Below, one piece after another: positions 10,486 through 20,206 of a stretch of DNA of 22,603 nt; the stretch's first letter is position 1; each line of letters begins with the position of its first letter. This DNA is from Chromera velia (taxonomy: Eukaryota; Sar; Chromeraceae), in NCBI GenBank assembly GCA_018398765.1, contig JAHBMJ010001007.1, positions 5,001-27,603 on the forward strand, given 5' to 3'. The position numbers were made by a program, and so were the translations under genes. The notes under the pieces are model-generated. The model was given only the letters and a program-made list of their open reading frames with translations, did no database searches and had not been told where the DNA came from.

Positions 10486-10669
10486 GGCAGAGCGATTGAC
10501 TGAGAAATGGGGGCAACACGTGAGCAAGACGTGCGGCCGGATCCGAGCCCGATTGCAGATTGCCCACCTGAAAGCGGCAAGCACATGTATTCGGGGGACC
10601 AAAAGAGTGCAGGGGGAGGGCTGGGAGGAAGTAGGAGTAGACAGTGTACTAGTCATGACTGAGGGGTAG

Positions 10670-10872
10670 AAAGTACTTAGCAAATACCGAAAAAAGCATT
10701 CAGATGGAGGAGCGTCAAGTAGCATCAAGTATAAGGTCGCATGAAAGAGAGAGCTAGCAGCGATCGAAAGCAGTAACCAGGACAGAAGGAAGAGATGAAA
10801 GACGTATAGGCCAGACGCTAGGAACAAACTTTAAGTCAATGCTCCGTATTGTATATGTAAAAAAAAATAAAG
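10670..10872 (+). other. Probable 3' untranslated tail of the retroelement
   Basis: About 190 bases of A/G-rich non-coding sequence follow the ORF stop and end in an A-rich run at 10859-10872 (AAAAAAAAATAAAGG). This is consistent with the 3' end of a reverse-transcribed copy. The end is inferred from the A-run alone; no target duplication was found because the 5' end is lost. Confidence 0.45.
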
Positions 10873-11408
10873 GTTAAATGACTAGCTTCAACTAGAGTTT
10901 GAGTCATATCTAGGATCCCAGTTTTACTTTTAGCTTGGTAGACGTTTAAAAGGATTGCCCAAAACTAGCTTCGACTAGAGCTTCGAAATTGGTACTGCAC
11001 GCAGCAACCATCATAAAAGGGGATTACAGGGACAAAGGCAAGCAGGCGAGCGAAGAGAAAAGGGGGCTCTCTTTTGTTCTATGCAAAGAGTGATAAGAAG
11101 GATGGATGCATGGATGCAGACAGAAGAGCAGACAGAGGAGAAGTTCTTTAACTGGCTCTTTGATGATATCTAGGACGATATACCATACACACAGACTTCA
11201 TTCATTTTTTAATTAGCATAAATGGTGAAACGACAGACTGGGTCACTCCCTCTATTTCCCTCGTCTCTCACACTCAGTTGGTCCATCACCTAGTCCATCA
11301 CCCGGCATCCCCCAGAGGAGGGAAGCAAGAAGGACGTCAGATGTGTCTGAGAGAACCACCACAGACGTATGGGTATGTATGTGCGTCTTTGTGTCTGTGT
11401 CTATCTAA
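10873..11408. other. Intergenic stretch, no gene seen
   Basis: It contains two copies of an ACTAGCTT(C/A)(G/A)ACTAGAG motif (about 10880-10897 and 10964-10981), each partly palindromic, then purine-rich sequence with GATGGATG and GACAGA units. There is no open frame of note. Confidence 0.5.
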
Positions 11409-12176
11409 CTAACAGCGTCTCTCAGATGAATATGCGGACCGTCTGAAACGAACACACAAAACAAAGGAAGCGAAAGCAGGAGCAAAGACCACCATATTTA
11501 CCCAATCTTCGTGGTGGCCTTGTAATCACTCAGGAGGTTAGCAACGCGAATTGTCTGGCCTCCGTTCTCCTCACACTGCTCAAGCATTACATTAAGTTTC
11601 TGTTGCTGCTGGGCGCTGAGACGATCCCCCTCTTTCTGTCTTGTGTGGTTTTCTGAGAGCCACATCAGTTTCATCTTCTCAGTCTCTCCGTTCGTTTTCC
11701 ATTTCTGCTCAACTTTTGTATAGAAGCGCACTGTTTCGAGCCACTCTGCCTGTCTGTCGTTTCTCGGATGAAACACACAAGAGAGAGAATCTCCTGCACG
11801 GAAGGTATCAGTGAATCTCTCTGTTGTTATCACAGGCTTGACGGCTTTCTTTTTCTCTTTTTCATTCTCCTTCTTCTCTTCCTCATCTGTTGTATGTTGT
11901 ATTAGTGCTGAAGGGGGTGAAAGAGATCTTTGCAGGTCTGTGGGGTGTCGGGTTTTGGAAATACTGGGCAATGAAGGGTGATGGAGGCGGTCTAGGTGGG
12001 CGAAAGCGAGAACGTTTTGTTGCGAACGGTTGAAATTTCATTTCTTATGAACGTAGACGCCATGCTCCGTTTGATCGGTCACACTCGTAAAAAGAAAGTT
12101 CCACTTACCCTCTGGCTCTGCAATTTTCAGCTTTGTGTTCAACCAAGAGCACGAGGTGGGGATAATACTGAAGTGG
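11409..12176 (-). CDS. Unrecognised spliced gene or gene fragment (charged helical protein)
   Basis: Proposed exons on the - strand: 12176-12109, 11886-11501/2 and possibly 11442-11409. The first ends CCAGAG/G before GTAAGT, the second begins after ACAACAG, and their phases agree, giving ..LNTKLKIAEPEDEEEKKENE and onward. The main exon reads KKKAVKPVITTERFTDTFRA, then SLSCVFHPRNDRQAEWLETV, then a Lys/Glu/Gln-rich part ending GGQTIRVANLLSDYKATTKI. It then either stops at a TAA overlapping a GTAAAT donor (11498-11500), or splices a 59-bp intron with a strong TTTCAG acceptor to end at TAG 11409-11411. No upstream exon or start codon was found before 12340, where AT-rich DNA begins, so it may be a 5'-truncated fragment. 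I recognise no family. Main exon well supported by its open frame and splice signals; function unknown. Confidence 0.5.
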
Positions 12177-12339
12177 CTACAGAATTTACGAGAAAGAAAG
12201 GGCGGATGCAAGTCAATGTGAATGGAAAACAAGAAGACATGGTTAGTTTTTTTAACAGACACAGTAAAGAGAAGAGAGAAAAGTCTAGTGATAGTGCAGT
12301 TCAACAAGGGAAAAAAGATCGGTTGGTCCGTGTTCAATA

Positions 12340-12950
12340 AAGTCGATGATGGAATGGTGAAGACACTAGTAGAGACACTAGTAGAGACAAACATACAATA
12401 ACAACTAAGACTAGAACTAAGGTTGAAACTAGGGTTGAAAGATGTTTAAAACTTTGAGTTGAGTAATAAGTTCGCGAGGAAGTTAGTTTAAAAGTACTTC
12501 TAAAAGGTGCTCCTCTAGGTGCTCTTAGAGGTGCTCTAAGAAATCCCTCGTAGAAAAAAAGAAAAAAAAAAATCTGGAAAGGACTATTTTTTTTTTTTTT
12601 TACCACTGTGCGTCGCCTAGCCTTCGATCTTCTTTTTATTTTGTTTGCTAGTTTGTTTGTAACTATCATAATTTCAAGTTTAAATTTATAACACTAATTA
12701 TGATGACAGTTAAAGCCCTCACACAGTGATTTTACACTCTGATCCCGTCTTTCTACAGACTCGGCGAACAAATTTAGACATTGAAATCGGTCACTCTACG
12801 CATCTATCTGCAGTGATTTTACCATATGTATAAATTCTAGGCATATACACAGCATATCGTAAACTTTTTGAATGATCTTATTGCTGATGTATGACACATG
12901 AGACTACGCGGCGACAAGGGTATGGCAAGACCAAAGGACTCATTACTTCA
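12340..12950. other. AT-rich stretch without a gene
   Basis: AT-rich sequence between the unknown - strand gene and the end of the Tubby-like gene. It includes three GGTGCTC units near 12508-12535, the right copy of the inverted repeat, and A and T runs. No exon is supported. Confidence 0.5.
12585..12620 (-). repeat. Right copy of the inverted repeat (CTAGGCGACGCACAGTGGTA + A-run)
   Basis: The - strand reads CTAGGCGACGCACAGTGGTA followed by 16 or more A, matching 8556-8592 on the + strand. Similarity outside this core is limited to a TCGA-containing stretch just before it. Confidence 0.7.
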
Positions 12951-13009
12951 TAACATGTGTTTGTCACTGTTTGGAACGCGAGTTGTCGGTTGATGAATCG
13001 GCCGACTGA

Positions 13010-14224
13010 CTATGCTACTGCTCTCTTTTTTGCAAGAGACGCGATTGCGATTGCGAAGGCGTCTAATTGCGTAAGTGGGTGTCTGAAATCCAGAGCAAAA
13101 ACATCCTTTGAGACCTTCCCGAACATCAAAATGATGTCGTTCGGGTTTCCGTTCATCATCAACTGAAAGTTCTTCGCACTTGCCAGCTTCACGCGCCCAA
13201 AGAAGGGCAAAGCATACGAATTCAAATTCCGATCCCAACGAGGAGGAATGTTGTTCAGCTCTATCTTTTTGCCTGCAGCAGGTACAATGAAACACTCAAT
13301 CCAACGCGGAGACGCATCATCTACCAGACAGAAATTCACTGATGCATTGTATCATACAGCCTGCACAGAAGAAAAAAAACGCAGGCCCCATTTCTCGAGA
13401 TTCGAGGAGGTGTGTGCTTCATCTTTTCCACCTACGCACAGATAGATACACACTCAAATGCCACAATGGCAGCACTGGCGCTTCCTGTCCTGCGTTTAAT
13501 CGAGACGGTGCGGTCCAGAGAGAAGTGAAGAGACGACGAGAGGAAAGCAGAACAAAGAGACGGCAGTCACGTTGTATGTTTCTGTACTCCAGCGCAATTC
13601 ACTAACCAAACAGCTGATCAACCAACCGACCGTCTCTCTCAATGTGCACCGCAATCTTTCGGGGAGAGTCCCCGAGGACATTCATCTCGAATTTAATGGA
13701 AGCCTGCAACAGCAGCAGCAAACAAAGAAGAGAAGAGGAGAAAAGACGTCAGAGAAGGAGAGAGAAAGAGGCGGAGAGAGCGGGGGCCGGGGGGNGGGGG
13801 GGGGGGGGATTTAACAGCTGGCCTTCAGGCCCTCGTTGCGAAGATTTGCGCGATTCCATCCACCGCTTCATGCATCGGTCGGTCTCTGACCCTGACAGCT
13901 GGGTCGGTGCTGACATGCAAACTGTCTGTCCAAAGAGCAGACCAAAGGACTTCTTATTCTTTCTGTTTTTCTTTTCTTCAACAGGCCGAATGTCTTTTTT
14001 GAGAGAGAAAGACAGATAAATAGACTGCGCCTTTGTTCGATCTCGAAGGAGAAAGTGGAAAAAAGAAAGGCACATTTTCCGTGTTTACGTTCGTCAGTGG
14101 CCATGCCAGCAGACAGGCGGGCAGACCGACACATAGAAAAATTCAAATAACTGGGGATAAATGAATAATGAGCGAAGGAAGGAAGGAAGGAAGGAAGGAA
14201 AGAAAGAAAGAAAGAAAGAAAGAA

Positions 14225-14270
<46 letters not shown>

Positions 14271-17200
14271 AAGGAAGGAAGGAAGGAAGAAAGGAAGGAA
14301 TGGAAGGAATGGACGGAAGAGAGGGAGGAAACACGAAATGAAGAAAGACAGGAACAAACAGAAACGAAATAGACAGATTGCCCGAGAGCTCTATTTCTAG
14401 CTTATAGGGGCAGAAGCGGCAGAGGACGGAGTCCAGACTGGTAAGCATCGCGCCCACGGCCTCCGGCAGAAGGATGCAGGAAGGATGCAGGTCCGGTGAC
14501 GAAGAAAGACAGACGGACGGGACCAAAAACAGGCAAGCAAGGAACTCTCGTGTCTCGTTTTCCTTCATAGAACTGCACCAGACACTTTGTCCGTCTTTCT
14601 TCTTCCCCAACAGACACCTCTTCTACATGCCTGACCAACTGACCAACCGACCGACCAATTCTTTCCGCTCATGGACCGGGAAGTGTTTCCCGATCGGGTC
14701 CCTCTTCACTGCGGCCTCGCACCCCCAGTCATACAGAGTAAACGAGGTACCCCAGAAGTTCGGCTCCACCAGGCCGATGTAGGCCTCCGAGTGGGGGGAC
14801 GTGGAGTGCTGCACTCACTCACTCAACCAACGACTCATTTTTCGGTAATTAATGCGTGTTCATACTCATTCTCTCAGTCAGAAATTATGAGGTCGGTCCG
14901 TCAAGGGAAGTCGCGCACTCAGTTCATCTGCTCGCTAAATGAATCGAAAAGCCAACGAACTACCTGGCGAGACACACACCGACTGTGTCAATCCACCGTG
15001 AAGCAATGGCTTTAGAAAGAAAGAAAACATGCGGTGAACAGAACTCCCATGTGCCTCATCCCATCCCTGTGCAGAAACGTCGTTTGCGTTAGCCCATGTC
15101 CCTCTCTCAATGAGAGTCAGGCGGGAAGACGGCAATGCATGTGGCGTGGAGGGAAGGAAGGAAGGAAGGAAAGGTAGCGTCAACAGGCGCAAAGAGGATT
15201 TGATCACACACGCAGCCACCAAATGGACCACAGGCCGTACAGCAGAGGTCAAAGCAGACCGAAAAAAAACCACACGCAAACGTCACGTAAGGCTAGAAAA
15301 GAAACAACCACAGACTGCGGTCCTTTCTGTTGCGTGATACGGAGGGAGAGCGGCAAGACAACCAACAGTTCTCTGCCTATCTGCCGGCAGTCTGCCTGCA
15401 TTGCTGTCTGACTGACTGACAGCGTCTGAAAAGACCGCACAGGATGAGTTCTCCTCCTCTTTTCCTGCTTGCAGCATTAGGTCGTTTGAGTGGTCGAGCC
15501 TCAGCGAGTAGACGTGAGGGTAAGCTCCGTACTCGCCCCTGAAGCGGCAGAGCTTGCACAAGGTATACCTGCGAGATGCAACCATGCACAGTCACAAACA
15601 GCACACGGAAGGTTTTTTTTTCGTTTCCCGAGGCAGCCTCGTGTTAGGGGGGGGGGGTCTGATTCAGCATACACATGCACACACACATGCACATACACTC
15701 ATGCATGCTCGACGGGGGGGAAATAGGGAGACGGAGAAAGAGACGGGCAGAGGGAAGTACGGAGAGAACCGGGGAGGGGGGGGGGGGTAAGGTTTTGCGA
15801 GTTTTTTTTCTGTTGCTTGTCCGCAATCATCCACAGGCGACAGAAACGAAGAAAGAGAGGACGGATCATAGAAGAAGAAGCAGAAAGAAAAAATCATCCG
15901 CAGGCTAGAGGCACAAGTGAACACGGTCTACACGGCCTGTGTGCCTCAATCGAACCTTCAGCACCACTCACACAGAGTTCCCACAAGAATTATAGGGCAC
16001 GGAGGCATGAGGAATAAATGAATGAATGCATCAACAGATAAAATGAGCAGAATCTTCAGAGAACCTCTCTTCCCTCCCTATGTCTCCAGCTCCTCTCCTG
16101 TCCTTTCCGACCGACCGACCGACCCCTCATGTGGCCTGATTGCTTCAATTTTCCGACGGTTCACTTCCGCCAGAACGTTCTCGAAAGTCATCAGGGGGGT
16201 CCGCAGCGTTCTGCAGAGAGAGAGAGAGAGAGAGAGAGAAAGGCACCAGGCAGGCAGGATCGATCGACCAGTCTCTCTTTTTTGCTGGCTATGGTGTTGT
16301 TGCCTGTTGACTCGCTTTTTCCGTTCTGTGTGGGGCTCAAAAAAGTCCACAATCTGACTCGTCTATGTCTCTCTCTGGCATGGCGGATATGGTCACAGCA
16401 TCATGACGCTACGCTGCATCGACGCACGCAAGCTTGTACTAATCCCTTTCTTCAGTTTTGTTTCTCGTTCAGTCGAATCGTGGATCCAAATACCCATCGA
16501 CAGCAGGCTGATCATTTCAATTTTCCGTCTTTCTGTTTTTCTTTCTCTGCGTCTGTCTGCCCGCAATCATTCTTTGGAGGTGTTTCTCTGTCTCATTTGG
16601 GCGAGGACAGCAACCGCATCCACGGAAATCTGCTCCTGCCCTGCTCCTCGCTCGCCTCCATCCACATGCTTTGCCCTGTGGGAGCTCTCTGCACCCTCCA
16701 AAACGGAATCAAACACAGAGTAAGACTTTCCTCTTCCCCCCTACCCACGCCACCCCCCACTGACCCACCTGTAGGCGAGGAATGCCCCCTCAAACCTCGT
16801 GTTGGTTCCAGGCACAACGATGCCTTCGTCGGGGGGTCCCCCCTCCTCGCCCTTCCCTGCCGATGTCGATGCAGAGACGGCGAGGTGCAGCCAAGAGGGG
16901 GTGAACTGGAAAGAGCAGATGCCTTCCTTCAGGAACCAGTAGCATCTGCAGAAGCAACAGCACAACCCAGGCAGGCAGGCAGAGAGACAGGCGGCAGTGA
17001 AAACATTCTTAATAAGGATCCACCGGATTTTAGTGCACAAATGTACGAAGACAAGATCTTTGAATGTATAAATTTGGTGTAGATTGACGAAGAACCAAAC
17101 GCGCATCAGACGAATGAGACCGGACGAGGAGGATCCGGAAGAGAAGACAGACAGACAGAAAGTGACTGAAATAAGTACCTGCGCCGAAAGGTTGAAAAAG

Positions 17201-17787
17201 AAAAAGAAACAGTAATAAATAGTCGTCTGAAGAAGACACGTGTGTGATATGCACGTGCATCTTTTTAATGGACCACCGCGAGTGAGATCAGACGTCAACG
17301 ATACCTCCTACATGAAGACAGAACACAAAAAAAGTGCCAAAAAATTGAACTACGCAACCTTCCTCCTGGTTGACTGCCTGACTGACTAACTGACTCACTT
17401 TTCCAATAACCGGGGATCTTTGTACTTGTGAGCCGCGAAGGCCGCGAGGGAGACCGACTGCCACGAGAGGGCCCTGCCAATCTCATTCAGACAGGGCACG
17501 GCGACGTAGTCCTGCAAACAGACAGACAGGCAGGCATGTTCAGTCAGTCAATTCCACTCAATTGTCCATATCGATAAGTAGAGCTGGATGCCGGTGCACA
17601 CCTCATAGTGTGTCCTCCAGCTTGGTTCTCTCTCTCCTCTCTTCCTCTCTCTCCCCCTCTCTCTCCCTCACTATCTTCCTCTCTCTTTCTCTCTCTCTTC
17701 CTCTCCCTCACTCTCGATCTCTCTCTTTCTCTCCTCTGTCTATATATACCTGTATGTGTGTGTGAGTGTGTGTGCGCGCGCGCGTGT

Positions 17788-17832
<45 letters not shown>

Positions 17833-19240
17833 TGTCTGTCTGTCTGTCTGTCTGTCTGCGTGTGTGCGAAAGAGAGACCAAAAGCAATGCATGTGAACAT
17901 ACTGAGGAGATGCTTTCCAGAAACTGTATCCATTTACTGACCAGTCCCAAGAGCTTCGCACAGGAAAATATGGAGAACAAATTCATGTGGGGGTGCTGCA
18001 GAGGGTCAAATTCACACGCAGCCTCACACTCTCCCACAGTGACCCCCTCTTCCGACACTTTCCCTTCGACTCCCGAACCGCTCTCCTCCTCTTTTTTCAA
18101 ATGACCCCTCCCATTGCGTCCCTCCCCTAAATCACCCCGGACGTCCCCCACAGACGGAAGGGGACCCTCACTGTCACGCCCCTGTCCAGATTCACTCTCC
18201 ATCGCTTGTGCTAGGGCCTGCGCCGCCGAAAATTCGGCGTCCTTCTGACGCGCCGCCACTACTTTTGCGGAGTGATCCAGACAGAGCCAGACCCCTTCTG
18301 CTGAGAGAAGACTCTTCGCACCACGGATTTTTACCTCCAGAGAATCCTGCTCCGCACTCTCTCTCCGGAGTTGTGTCAGACCGTTCCGGAGAAACGGGGA
18401 CTCTTCGAAGGTTCGACGGGGCACGGCGGCACGGGTCTCGAGTGACCAGGTTGTGAGGGGAATCTCCACATCAAATCCCGTCTCGGTTGCCTCAGAGGCG
18501 TCTTGGGCCACTTTGGGTGTCTCATAATTCAACACGGAGAAGTCTCTTTCTGACAGAGGTGTTGCTTTGAGAGCTTCGATCTCCATCTCATTCGAAGGTC
18601 GGCTGAAGACATGCACAACTATGACGTTCACGTGAGAGAGATCTGACCAGTCGGCCGGGTCCCTCTGGGCCTCTAGAGGGAGGGAGGTGTCGTGGGGGGG
18701 GAGGGGGACAGAGTGCAGATCGCCCCTGATATCGTCACTCTCACCCCCGACAGCTCCGTGCGAAGACAAAGTAGGTCCTTCTGCGGCCGTCACATGCAGG
18801 GAGGCCGAGGAAGACTCTAGAGACGGCACACTAGCAAAGCCGTGTCCTCCCACACCAATCCCTGGCATCACCCCGGACGTCCCCTGCATCATCTGCTCCT
18901 GCTGCTGTTGAAAGAGGAGAGGGTCGGTTTGGTGATCATGCAAGGGGGGTGGCTCTTGGTAGTGGTGGTAGGCTCCCGCTTCCCCGCCGACGGTTGGCAG
19001 AGGCTGCTGCAGAGGGTCATACAGGTTGGGGGCGATTGAGACTTCACCCTCTCTGGTGGAGCTCCCAAGAGAGAGAGAGTGGTGAAAGGTCTTCACAAGA
19101 TGCCCCTCGGCGCTGCTACTGCTACTGCTGCTGCTACCGGCGGGAACAGTGTTGCCGTCTCCGTTGGGGGTGGTGCTCCAATGATCTTGTGGCATGGCCA
19201 CCAGAGGCTCCTGCCCGTGTCCAAGGGGGTCGTTATACAT
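13010..19240 (-). CDS. Tubby-like protein with a long novel N-terminal region
   Basis: Eight exons with GT-AG borders and matching phases: 19240-17942, 17511-17399, 16945-16769, 16695-16615, 16210-16124, 15568-15421, 14808-14652, 13338-13010 (TAG), about 796 residues. The last three encode a Tubby C-terminal domain: GAYPHVYSLRLD, AYIGLVEPNFWGTSFTLYDW, SPRWIECFIVP, PPRWDRNLNSYALPFFGRV, ASAKNFQLM, IILMFGKVSKDVFALDFRHP and LDAFAIAIASL. Known: this barrel around a central helix binds membrane phosphoinositides in animals (TUB/TULP) and plants. The N-terminal 433 residues are Gln-, Ser- and Pro-rich at first, then hold an unrecognised folded-looking part (HVNVIVVHVFS; SLEVKIRGAKSLLSAEGVWL). Exons 2-3 (CLNEIGRALSWQSVSLAAF; CYWFLKEGICSFQF) look helical. 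The domain is firm; exon 4 is the weakest join (acceptor GGAG, donor GCG/GTTGCT). The usual C-terminal K-L-A-C-E-like end is replaced by AKKRAVA. Confidence 0.75.
13791..13810. other. Poly-G run with one ambiguous base
   Basis: A G homopolymer with an N at 13795 lies in the last intron of the Tubby-like gene. Its length is probably not reliable. Confidence 0.9.
14164..14340. repeat. GAAG/GAAA polypurine tract
   Basis: About 175 bases of almost pure purine on the + strand (GGAAGGAA, then GAAAGAAA, GAGAGA, and GGAAGGAA again) in the last intron of the Tubby-like gene. The transcript therefore carries a long polypyrimidine stretch here, about 800 nt upstream of the final acceptor. Confidence 0.92.
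16211..16241 (-). repeat. (CT)n tract directly before an acceptor
   Basis: On the - strand a (CT)n run of about 25 bases leads straight into CTCTGCAG, the acceptor of exon 5 of the Tubby-like gene at 16210. Here the microsatellite is the polypyrimidine tract. Confidence 0.8.
17635..17865. repeat. Compound microsatellite: (CT)n, (TG)n, (TGTC)n
   Basis: A pyrimidine-rich CT field runs from 17630 to about 17735, followed by (TG)n with a CGCGCG interruption at about 17755-17830, then (TGTC)n to about 17860. It lies in the first intron of the Tubby-like gene; the open frame that runs through it on the - strand is intron read-through past the donor at 17941. Confidence 0.9.
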
Positions 19241-20206
19241 CGTACTAGACCCAAACAGTCAGTTCATGAAAGGACAGAGCCCCAGAAACGAACAAGGAAT
19301 AGAAGGAAAACCAATTCAACAGTCAACTGTGTGTCAAGCAGACTGCGCGTCGCATTTCTCTAGCCTGCCGGTGTGACTCTTTTGGCGCTTTCCTCTGTTT
19401 TTGCACGATGTACTGGTAGCAGCGAATAAGCGGCATTACAGCCAGCGTCGATCTTTCTCAGAATGCGACGACGGAAAGGAAGGGAGAAAAAAAAAGTCAG
19501 AGAGAAATCGTTCGTATAACTGGGATTCGAAAAATGGTTGGAGTGAGCGGATTCAAGCACGCGTGCACGTAAACTTAATTGCAACAGGGATGAAAAGTGA
19601 TTCCGGCGAGGATTGAACTCGCGACCTTCAGTGTGTTAGACTGACGTGATAGCCACTACACCACGGAATCAGTTGACGGTCTCAGGAATCTTGCGGCACA
19701 GCTGGCTGTTGGGCCCGGGCAATTATGAACGTCGGTCTCGAGCAAAACCGGCTCCCTTGGCGCTGTCAGATTCGAGTTTTTGAAAAACTGAATGATAAAA
19801 TTCAGATAAATTCAAGTGATACACATATATATATTTTTTTGTGATGTTTTGGCGGTTAAGTGCATGTCCCCATCCGGCCCGGTCACCCCAACATCACCCC
19901 AACGTACATGCACATGCAATGATTTTCATTGTTCGATATATACGTATATATCGAAGTCGGTGTGTCGAGCAGACCAGTACAAGCTTCCTGCTTCCACCTT
20001 CGCTATCCACACACATCACCCGCAACGGTACAGATTTTCTTCGGCAGAAGAGGAGAATCGCTTGTCGGCCCGACATCGTGCGTGTGTGGATTTGAAGTGT
20101 TGCTCAAATTCTGAAACTCGCATCTGCACTTACTGAACACACCGAGCTCTGCAGAGTCAATCTCTGCGAACCAATAAGACACACAAGAACCAAAAGAAAG
20201 AGAAGG
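19241..20206. promoter_or_regulatory. Shared upstream region of two divergent genes, containing a tRNA gene
   Basis: About 970 bp separates the first Met codons of the Tubby-like gene (- strand) and the right-hand gene (+ strand). Apart from the tRNA-Val gene I see no coding sequence. No TATA or initiator motif could be assigned with confidence; untranslated first exons of either gene may lie here. Confidence 0.4.
19598..19670 (-). tRNA. tRNA-Val (anticodon AAC)
   Basis: A 73-base cloverleaf on the - strand. The acceptor stem GATTCCG pairs with CGGAATC, with A as discriminator base. The D arm contains the eukaryotic A-box-like TGGTGTAGTGG. The anticodon stem TCAGT/ACTGA closes the loop CTAACAC, giving AAC, which reads GUU valine codons after the usual A-to-I change at the first position. 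The T stem GCGAG/CTCGC closes TTCAATC, part of the B box GTTCAATCC. There is no intron, and CCA is not encoded, as in nuclear genes. The sequence closely resembles other eukaryotic tRNA-Val(AAC). Confidence 0.95.

Larger units (their letters stand above)
8642..10669 (+). pseudogene. 3' part of a non-LTR-type retroelement ORF (zinc knuckle + endonuclease-like region), split by an insertion
   Basis: The open frame is clear from about 8645 and resembles retroelement proteins from [19 protein letters not shown] (8687) onward. It has [21 protein letters not shown], a C-x2-C-x9-H-x4-C knuckle, then LRHDEV, then KEPI...[19 protein letters not shown], then EEKKRKH and MFLKRMA (ends 9243). The reading resumes at 10487 with [20 protein letters not shown] and stops at 10667-10669 (TAG). 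Known: this order, found after reverse transcriptase in animal and protist elements, is like the C-terminal zinc finger plus restriction-like endonuclease of R2/CRE-type non-LTR retrotransposons, where a conserved Asp in the DxRV strand helps cut the target. No reverse transcriptase lies upstream; AT-rich DNA begins at about 8640, so the copy is 5'-truncated and dead. The family call is by resemblance only; the exact clade is uncertain. Confidence 0.75.

Noticed and set aside
12038..12394. 118-residue - strand frame ending VYVHKK
   Set aside because: Only its middle (FSIIPTSCSWLNTKLKIAEP) lies between good splice sites; the rest is Ser/Phe-rich or follows a GTAAGT donor.
14094..14610. Ser/Phe/Leu-rich - strand frames and a short stretch CLVQFYEGKRDTR
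   Set aside because: The long frames translate the GAAA tract. The FYE stretch first looked like the Tubby strand after KEL, but splicing 14652 directly to 13338 gives VNFCLVDDASPRWIECFIVP in phase, which fits the family better.
17708..17941. C-terminal Thr/His-rich end of the long - strand frame
   Set aside because: This is intron read-through of the microsatellite past the GTCAGT donor at 17941.
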